Below, piece by piece: positions 6,754-10,744 of a DNA stretch of 10,744 nt (positions are counted from its first letter, which is position 1; each line of letters opens with the position of its first letter). The notes under the pieces were generated by a model. It was not told the origin of the DNA. It was given only the letters and a program-made list of their open reading frames with translations, and made no database searches. The stretch is taken from contig WREG01000050.1 in the NCBI GenBank assembly GCA_009779455.1, positions 1-10,744 of the forward strand, in the 5' to 3' direction. The position numbers and the translations under genes are program-made. Source of the DNA: Oscillospiraceae bacterium. GTDB taxonomy: Bacteria; Bacillota; Clostridia; Oscillospirales; Acutalibacteraceae.

Positions 6754-6791
6754 GCGGCGTTTTTGCCGTTATAACGCCGCGTTATCGGCAA
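6754..6791 (+). promoter_or_regulatory. nfeD leader with two mutually exclusive hairpins
   Basis: Hairpin 1 pairs GCGGCGTT (6754-6761) with AACGCCGC (6773-6780), a perfect 8-bp stem. Hairpin 2 pairs TTGCCG (6763-6768) with CGGCAA (6786-6791) and, past a 2-nt bulge, ATAAC (6771-6775) with GTTAT (6781-6785). They share bases 6773-6775 and cannot form together. Hairpin 2 ends 6 nt before the Shine-Dalgarno AAGGAG (6798-6803). No U-run follows either hairpin, so any switching would more likely affect translation or stability than termination. It matches no riboswitch that I recognise. Confidence 0.45.
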
Positions 6792-6813
6792 CAAAGAAAG
6801 GAGATGATGGATA

Positions 6814-7296
6814 ATGGGCATTTTAAGCAGATACGGCCCGGAGATATTCTGGCTTTCGCTTACGCTTGTATTTCTGGCGGCGGAGGCTATGACGGTGCAA
6901 CTCGTCACGATATGGTTTGCCGTAGGGTCGGCCGCGGCGCTGATAACAAGCGCCGTCGGGATAAAAAGCACGCTGATACAGATAATTGTGTTTACGGCCG
7001 TATCAACGGCAGCGCTGGTTTTCACGCGCCCCTTCGTAAAAAAATATGTAAAGCCGAAAATAGTGCCTACCAACGCCGATGCGATCATAGGCACGGAAGG
7101 GATTGTAACGGAAACTGTAGACAGCGTAAGGGGAAAGGGCGCAGTGAACGTCAGAGGCATAATCTGGACGGCAAAAACCGCCGACGGCTCCGTTATCAAC
7201 AAGGATGAATTGGTGACGGTGGAAAAAATCGACGGGGTAAAATTGATTGTCGGGAAACAGGAGTTAGGAATCAGGAGCCAAGAAAAAATATCCTAA
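6814..7296 (+). CDS. Short NfeD-family membrane protein (SPFH partner)
   Basis: This is a 160-residue inner-membrane protein of the short NfeD type, which lacks the ClpP-like serine protease domain of long NfeD proteins. Seen: hydrophobic segments at about 9-26, 29-47 and 52-71, then a basic hinge (TRPFVKKYVKPK, 71-82) and a C-terminal OB-fold NfeD domain (about 86-148) with IIGTEGIV (91-98), RGKGAVNVRG (106-115), IWTA (117-120) and DGVKLIVG (140-147). Short NfeD proteins are typically encoded beside a stomatin/flotillin-like protein, as here, and are thought to organise it in the membrane. The ATG at 6814 follows AAGGAG with 10 nt spacing. The family domain ends near residue 148; the last 12 residues, QELGIRSQEKIS, are mostly encoded by a degenerate heptamer repeat, so the tail may be a repeat-derived extension. 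Confidence 0.9.
   Translation: MGILSRYGPEIFWLSLTLVFLAAEAMTVQLVTIWFAVGSAAALITSAVGIKSTLIQIIVFTAVSTAALVFTRPFVKKYVKPKIVPTNADAIIGTEGIVTETVDSVRGKGAVNVRGIIWTAKTADGSVINKDELVTVEKIDGVKLIVGKQELGIRSQEKIS
7257..7284 (+). repeat. Degenerate heptamer repeat tract C, inside the 3' end of nfeD
   Basis: The consecutive 7-mers ACAGGAG, TTAGGAA, TCAGGAG and CCAAGAA share a YAGGA-type core at exact 7-bp spacing. The tract is translated as the C-terminal tail of NfeD and resembles tract A, in which AGGAGTCAGGA corresponds to AGGAGTTAGGA here. Confidence 0.65.
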
Positions 7297-7319
7297 AAGG
7301 ATGAATATTTACCCATTCG

Positions 7320-7357
7320 GATCTAAATTCTAAAATCTAATATCTAAATCTAAATTT
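7320..7357. repeat. Degenerate heptamer repeat tract D between nfeD and the SPFH gene
   Basis: The plus strand reads GATCTAA, ATTCTAA, AATCTAA and TATCTAA: four 7-mers ending in CTAA. A 6-base unit ATCTAA and ATTT follow. On the minus strand the same tract reads as TTAGAWN units. It ends directly before the GGAGGT ribosome binding site (7358-7363) of the SPFH gene and makes up over half of the 72-bp intergenic gap. It is the most regular of the four tracts in this window. Confidence 0.75.
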
Positions 7358-7368
7358 GGAGGTAAATT

Positions 7369-8301
7369 ATGCAATACGGAATTATAATAGCGGTATTATC
7401 GCTTGTTTTGATTGTAATCACTATTCTCGCGAAAAACGTAAAAATCGTCCCGCAGTCAAAGTCATATGTTATTGAGCGCCTTGGGGCCTACAGCGAATCA
7501 TGGCAGACCGGGTTCCATATAAAAGTGCCTTTTATAGAGCGCATAGCGGCAATGGTTTCGCTGAAAGAGCAAGTCGCCGATTTCCCCCCCCAGCCCGTTA
7601 TAACAAAGGACAACGTTACAATGCAAATTGACACGGTCGTGTTTTTCCAGATAACCGACCCGAAGCTTTATACTTACGGCGTCGAGCGCCCGCTTGCCGC
7701 CATTGAGAACCTCACCGCCACGACGCTCCGCAATATAATCGGCGAGCTGGAGCTTGACCATACCCTCACCTCCCGCGACACCATCAACGCCAAAATCAGG
7801 GTGATACTGGACGAAGCGACCGACCCGTGGGGCATCAAGGTCACACGCGTGGAACTTAAAAACATCCTCCCGCCGAGGGAAATCCAGGACGCGATGGAAA
7901 AACAGATGAAAGCCGAGCGCGAACGCCGCGAGGCGATACTCCGGGCGGAAGGCGAGAAGGCCAGCAAGATACTTGTGGCGGAAGGCCAGAAGGAATCGCA
8001 GATACTTTACGCGGAAGGCGAAAAGCAGTCGGCCATACTCAAAGCGGAAGCCGCGAAAGAAGCGAAAATACGCAACGCGGAGGGCGAAGCGCAGGCTATA
8101 ATCAACGTTCAGACGGCTATGGGCGAAGGCATAAAATTATTGAACGCTTCCAACCCGTCGGAAGCCGTGCTTGCCATCAAGAGCCTTGAAGCCTTTGCGA
8201 AAGCGGCGAACGGCCAGGCGACGAAGATAATTATACCGTCTGAAATCCAAGGCCTGGCAGGGCTGGCGACGGGTATTAAAGAAGTGCTGGCGAAAGATTA
8301 A
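7369..8301 (+). CDS. qmcA: SPFH-domain (stomatin/paraslipin, QmcA-like) membrane scaffold protein
   Basis: This 310-residue protein belongs to the SPFH/band-7 superfamily, closest by eye to the QmcA/paraslipin group; such proteins form large membrane-associated oligomers linked to membrane microdomains and protease control. Seen: an N-terminal membrane anchor (about 4-21); the band-7 domain (about 23-180) with VPQSKSYVIERLGAY (27-41), TGFHIKVPFIER (47-58), ITKDNVTMQIDTVVFFQI (78-95), TLRNIIGELELDHTLTSRD (119-137) and WGIKVTRVELKNILPP (154-169). A charged helical region holds four hendecad repeats of the pattern IL.AEG.K.S. and a partial fifth (from residue 190 to about 243). The C-terminus (from about 250) contains the oligomerisation-type segment ending in IIIPSEIQGLAG. 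GGAGGT lies 5 nt before the ATG. It is co-directional with nfeD after 72 bp, the conserved slipin-NfeD pairing. The symbol is by family resemblance. Confidence 0.93.
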   Translation: MQYGIIIAVLSLVLIVITILAKNVKIVPQSKSYVIERLGAYSESWQTGFHIKVPFIERIAAMVSLKEQVADFPPQPVITKDNVTMQIDTVVFFQITDPKLYTYGVERPLAAIENLTATTLRNIIGELELDHTLTSRDTINAKIRVILDEATDPWGIKVTRVELKNILPPREIQDAMEKQMKAERERREAILRAEGEKASKILVAEGQKESQILYAEGEKQSAILKAEAAKEAKIRNAEGEAQAIINVQTAMGEGIKLLNASNPSEAVLAIKSLEAFAKAANGQATKIIIPSEIQGLAGLATGIKEVLAKD

Positions 8302-8331
8302 ACCGAAAGTTCTATAAAAAATGCCGGTTTA

Positions 8332-8349
8332 AGAGGGCGGCGTCCCTCT
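8332..8349. other. Small hairpin downstream of the SPFH gene
   Basis: AGAGGG (8332-8337) and CCCTCT (8344-8349) are perfect complements around a 6-nt loop. There is no T-run directly after it on either strand; an A-run begins at 8359. It precedes the stronger terminator at 8367-8404 and may help stabilise the 3' end. Confidence 0.4.
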
Positions 8350-8366
8350 GCGGGCGGCAAAAAAAC

Positions 8367-8404
8367 AAACCAAGAGGGAAACAAAAATTTCTCTTGGTTT
8401 TTTT
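8367..8404. terminator. Bidirectional intrinsic terminator between the convergent SPFH and der genes
   Basis: AAACCAAGAG (8367-8376) pairs perfectly with CTCTTGGTTT (8391-8400) over 10 bp with a 14-nt loop. On the plus strand the stem merges into an unbroken run of seven T (8398-8404), ending the nfeD-SPFH transcript. On the minus strand TTTG and a run of T follow (complement of 8359-8369), ending the der transcript. The der stop codon lies only 5 nt beyond the plus-strand T-run. Confidence 0.88.
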
Positions 8405-8408
8405 CAGT

Positions 8409-9740
8409 TTAATTTTTATCCGTCCTGTCCCGCTCGCGCAAAACGTATCTGGTAGGAGTCCCTTCCAGCCCGAAAACCTCCCTTATCCTGTTGTCGATGT
8501 AGCGCTGATAGCTGTAATGGAAAAGCTCCCTGTTGTTTATAAAGCAGACGAAGGTGGGCGGGCGGGTAGAGGCTTGTGTAATATAATAAATTTTGAGCCT
8601 TTTGCCCCTGTCCGTCGGCGGGGGCGTCCTTTGCTGCGCCGAAGCGAGGACCTCATTGAGCTTGCCTGTCGAAATCCTCATGGCGTTCTGCCCGTCAACA
8701 TATTTAATCAAATCATAAAGCCTGCCGAGCCGCTGCCCTGTTTTCGCGGATATGAAAATTATAGGGGCGTAGGACATGAAAGCGAAATCCTCCATAAGGC
8801 TTTTACGGTAGGCATCCATAGTTTTGCCGTCTTTTTCCACCGCGTCCCACTTATTAACGGCGATGATGCAAGCCTTGCCGTCCTCCAGCGCGATTCCCGC
8901 CACTTTTGAATCCTGTTCCGTGAAGCCCTCGACCGCGTCTATTAGAACCACGCAGACGGATGCCCTGTCAACGGCCATTTTCGCCCGCAGAATGCTGTAT
9001 TTTTCAATATCGCTGTCCACCCTGGATTTCCGCCGCAGGCCTGCCGTATCAATAAAAATAAATTTGCCGCGTTCGTTTTCCACAAGGGTATCCGTAGCGT
9101 CCCTTGTCGTTCCGGCGATATCCGACACTATCATCCTGTTTTCGCCGCATAAAGCGTTGACAAGCGAGGATTTCCCCACATTCGGCTTGCCTATGACCGC
9201 GACGCGTACCGCGTCTTCCTCCTCTTCGGCGGTGTCGACGGCGGGCATTTCTTCAAACACCCTGTCGAGCAAGTCGCCCGTGCCGTGTCCGTGGACGGCC
9301 GAAACGGCCACGGGGTCGCCGAGGCCCAAATTGTAAAACTCGTAAAATTCCGCGGGAAGCTCGCCTACGCTGTCGCATTTGTTGACGCAAAGGGTCACTT
9401 TTTTTCCGCTTTTTATGAGCATGACAGCGACTTCCTCGTCCGTTGCGACGACCCCCGTCCGCAGGTCGGTCACGAATATTATCGCATCGGCGTTCTCAAT
9501 GGCGAGTCGCGCCTGCTCCCGCATCTGCGAGAGTATCACGTCGTCCGAAAACGGCTCTATGCCGCCCGTGTCGATAAGCAAAAACCGGCGGTTCAGCCAT
9601 TCGCAGTCGGCGAACAGCCTGTCACGCGTAACACCCGGCACGGCGTCAACAATAGCGAGCCTTTTCCCGGCGATTTTATTGAAAAGCGTGGATTTGCCCA
9701 CATTCGGGCGGCCGACTATGGCGATTATGGGTTTTGGCAT
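8409..9740 (-). CDS. der: Ribosome-assembly GTPase Der (EngA), double GTPase
   Basis: Der is an essential cytoplasmic GTPase needed for maturation of the 50S ribosomal subunit. The 443 residues match the usual family length and are complete. GTPase domain 1 has GRPNVGKS (10-17), GVT in switch I (36-38), DTGG (57-60), NKCD (120-123) and SA (147-148). An acidic linker DTAEEEED (169-176) joins it to GTPase domain 2, with GKPNVGKS (184-191), AGTTRD (209-214), DTAG (231-234), NKWD (296-299) and SA (331-332). The C-terminal KH-like domain (about 355-436) contains KLKIYYITQ-type sequence (382-389) and PPTFVCFIN (394-402). All GTP-binding motifs are intact. ATG at 9740 is preceded by AAGGA with 6 nt spacing. 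It follows the small unrecognised gene by 38 nt and is probably co-transcribed with it. The gene ends at a terminator shared with the convergent SPFH gene. Confidence 0.98.
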   Translation of the reverse strand: MPKPIIAIVGRPNVGKSTLFNKIAGKRLAIVDAVPGVTRDRLFADCEWLNRRFLLIDTGGIEPFSDDVILSQMREQARLAIENADAIIFVTDLRTGVVATDEEVAVMLIKSGKKVTLCVNKCDSVGELPAEFYEFYNLGLGDPVAVSAVHGHGTGDLLDRVFEEMPAVDTAEEEEDAVRVAVIGKPNVGKSSLVNALCGENRMIVSDIAGTTRDATDTLVENERGKFIFIDTAGLRRKSRVDSDIEKYSILRAKMAVDRASVCVVLIDAVEGFTEQDSKVAGIALEDGKACIIAVNKWDAVEKDGKTMDAYRKSLMEDFAFMSYAPIIFISAKTGQRLGRLYDLIKYVDGQNAMRISTGKLNEVLASAQQRTPPPTDRGKRLKIYYITQASTRPPTFVCFINNRELFHYSYQRYIDNRIREVFGLEGTPTRYVLRERDRTDKN

Positions 9741-9778
9741 AACATTTCCTTATTTCATTCTTATTATGAATCTGCTCC

Positions 9779-9964
9779 TTAAGGCGTTCCTTTTACCCTA
9801 TACCCCGCAGTCTCTGCTTTTTGGGGCTGTTCATTTTTGCCGTGCAAAACATTTTCGACAATGAATTCAATCATTTCCAATTTTTGTTCAGTATTCAAGA
9901 TTTCGTTTTTTAAAATTGCCTCAATCGGAATATAAGCTGCGTCATAATCATTTTTCGTTCCCAT
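9779..9964 (-). CDS. Small unrecognised protein (61 residues) between DUF512 and der
   Basis: I do not recognise this protein. It is soluble-looking and acidic in the middle, with no signal peptide, membrane segment or cysteines. The centre (about residues 13-40, IPIEAILKNEILNTEQKLEM onward) looks helical; the C-terminal third is polar and probably flexible. The reading frame extends upstream to an ATG at 10000, but the start at 9964 is preferred because AGGAGG (9977-9972) stands 7 nt before it and nothing comparable precedes the longer version. A candidate promoter lies just upstream at 10005-10033. The gene is followed after 38 nt by der, so it would lead a two-gene transcript. The strong ribosome site and coherent position argue that it is real. 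The predicted helical length is compatible with a small adaptor or regulator, but nothing in it proves that. Confidence 0.7.
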   Translation of the reverse strand: MGTKNDYDAAYIPIEAILKNEILNTEQKLEMIEFIVENVLHGKNEQPQKAETAGYRVKGTP

Positions 9965-10004
9965 ATTTATGCCTCCTGTTGAATTTAATCTCCGAATCAT
10001 ATTT

Positions 10005-10033
10005 ATTTTATCACATATATATCAAAAAGTAAA
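10005..10033 (-). promoter_or_regulatory. Candidate promoter for the small gene and der
   Basis: On the minus strand the extended -10 element TGATAAAAT (hexamer at 10010-10005) has a -35-like TTTACT (10033-10028) at 17-bp spacing. It sits just after the DUF512 stop codon and gives a leader of about 35 nt before the start at 9964, so der may be expressed independently of the DUF512 gene. Confidence 0.45.
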
Positions 10034-10036
10034 GGC

Positions 10037-10744
10037 TTAAAAAACCTGTGACCCCAAACATTCTTTTAAAAACGATTTACCGTCAGGCTTAACGGGCGTC
10101 ATTTTTACTTTCAAAGCTTTCTCAACATTCTTTAACGTCATATCGTCTAAAAAAACCTTTTCTTCCCTTGATTTCAGCATGGAATAAGGGATCAAAACCC
10201 TGCCCGGCTTTATTCTGCCCGTAGCCTGCTCAATTATATCCTTACCCGTCACAAGCCCCGCGACGGTCACGCTTTCGCCGAAAAATTTATTTTTTACCGG
10301 GAGTACGTCTATATTTATACCCGGGAATTTTTGCATAACGGCGGCAGCCAGATATTCTATAAGCCCCGTTGCCAATACCCCCGTTATCATAGTAATATGT
10401 TCGCTTTTTTTCTTCGGTTTAATTTCCGTTTCGTCGAGGGCCGTTAAAAATTCACCCTTAAAAAGCGCCCATATCCCGACCCCGTTGTCAAGCTGGGGGA
10501 AGTCGCCGTAATATTCTATATCGGGCATGGTGACGCCCGCCTTTAAAAAGAATTCATCGGCGGGGTAACAGAGGTTTCTGCCGTTTTCCGCGTAAAATCT
10601 TTCGTTAAAGCGTCCGATTATGCCTAGGACCCCCGCCGCGCCTTCTTTTGTGTAAGGCCGCAGTTCCGCAAGCCCGGCGCGGTGGGCTGTCAGCCCGGCG
10701 GGTACGGCGGCTATGCTTTGTACGGCGGGATAAAGCTCCGCAAG
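10037..10744 (-). CDS. DUF512 family protein (putative PDZ/radical-SAM Fe-S protein), 5' end cut off by the window
   Basis: The last 235 residues are present and the frame stays open to the right edge; an internal ATG at 10528 is not the start. Seen: LYPAVQSIAAVPAGLTAHRAGL (first visible stretch), IIGRFNERFYAENG, CYPADEFFLKAG, DIEYYGDFPQLDNGVG, then a later domain with VLATGLIEYL, VKNKFFGESVTVAGLVTG, VLIPYSMLK and VFLDDMTL. These match the conserved C-terminal half of the DUF512 family, whose full-length members carry an N-terminal PDZ domain and a radical-SAM-like iron-sulphur region. Those parts would lie beyond the window and are not seen. The family is commonly encoded next to der in Clostridia, as here, which suggests a link to ribosome assembly or GTPase function, but no reaction is established to my knowledge. 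Family assignment is firm; function is open. Confidence 0.9.
   Translation of the reverse strand, partial: LAELYPAVQSIAAVPAGLTAHRAGLAELRPYTKEGAAGVLGIIGRFNERFYAENGRNLCYPADEFFLKAGVTMPDIEYYGDFPQLDNGVGIWALFKGEFLTALDETEIKPKKKSEHITMITGVLATGLIEYLAAAVMQKFPGINIDVLPVKNKFFGESVTVAGLVTGKDIIEQATGRIKPGRVLIPYSMLKSREEKVFLDDMTLKNVEKALKVKMTPVKPDGKSFLKECLGSQVF

Noticed and set aside
6541..6813. Hidden gene, tRNA or riboswitch in the divergent spacer
   Set aside because: No cloverleaf, CCA end, T-box or known riboswitch core was seen; the spacer is accounted for by promoters, heptamer arrays and leader hairpins.
6720..7202. Minus-strand open frame of 160 codons opposite nfeD
   Set aside because: Its hydrophobic, Thr/Ser/Ile-rich product mirrors the membrane helices of NfeD; the plus strand has the family domain, ribosome site and operon partner.
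7320..7357. CRISPR or direct-repeat array
   Set aside because: The units are only 7 bp, degenerate and without spacers, and no cas-like gene is present.
8394..9782. Several plus-strand open frames opposite der
   Set aside because: They lie antisense to a complete Der protein with all GTPase motifs; none has a recognisable domain.
9965..10000. Upstream ATG at 10000 giving a 73-residue version of the small protein
   Set aside because: No ribosome binding site precedes it, and this stretch overlaps the predicted leader; the ATG at 9964 has AGGAGG at good spacing.
10526..10528. ATG at 10528 as the start of the DUF512 protein
   Set aside because: The frame remains open to 10744 and the upstream residues match conserved family sequence, so this is an internal methionine.

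Overview
The window looks like a chromosomal segment of an anaerobic Firmicute, probably an uncultured member of the Clostridia. The evidence is a DUF512-family gene lying close upstream of der, strong AGGAGG-type ribosome binding sites, three TTG start codons, GC-richer genes set between very AT-rich spacers, and membrane-anchored envelope proteins with no sign of an outer membrane. This placement is inferred from gene content and sequence style. There are no RNA genes, CRISPR arrays, transposases or phage genes, and no gene-free stretch exceeds 300 bases.

Layout. (1) Positions 1-3379, minus strand: a membrane-anchored parvulin-type peptidyl-prolyl isomerase from a well-formed promoter (3420-3448), followed after 52 nt by an EF-G-like translational GTPase that runs off the left edge. 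(2) 3380-3654: an AT-rich spacer holding that promoter and a large GC-rich inverted repeat with perfect 29-bp arms. (3) 3655-6539, minus strand: a translationally coupled pair, a membrane-anchored sialidase-fold (BNR/Asp-box) protein and a CPBP/CAAX-type intramembrane protease. (4) 6540-6813: a divergent control region with promoters for both strands and a leader that can form two competing hairpins. (5) 6814-8301, plus strand: an nfeD-SPFH (stomatin/paraslipin) membrane pair. (6) 8302-8408: a bidirectional terminator shared with convergent der. (7) 8409-10744, minus strand: a DUF512 protein (partial), an unrecognised 61-residue protein and the ribosome-assembly GTPase Der.

The genes are mostly housekeeping: translation and ribosome assembly (EF-G-like, Der), extracytoplasmic protein folding (PPIase) and membrane organisation (NfeD/SPFH). 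The sialidase-like/protease pair is the most accessory-looking part.

The most unusual signals are: a family of degenerate 7-bp tandem repeats (TTAG or CTAA every 7 bp) at four places around gene ends and starts, one of which encodes the C-terminal tail of NfeD; an EF-G-like protein whose guanine-recognition motifs (G4, G5) are non-canonical; a PPIase that appears to carry a second, decayed parvulin domain with a His/Asp-rich insertion; and a sialidase-like protein lacking the FRIP arginine. I found no clear case for a wholly new defence or mobile system.
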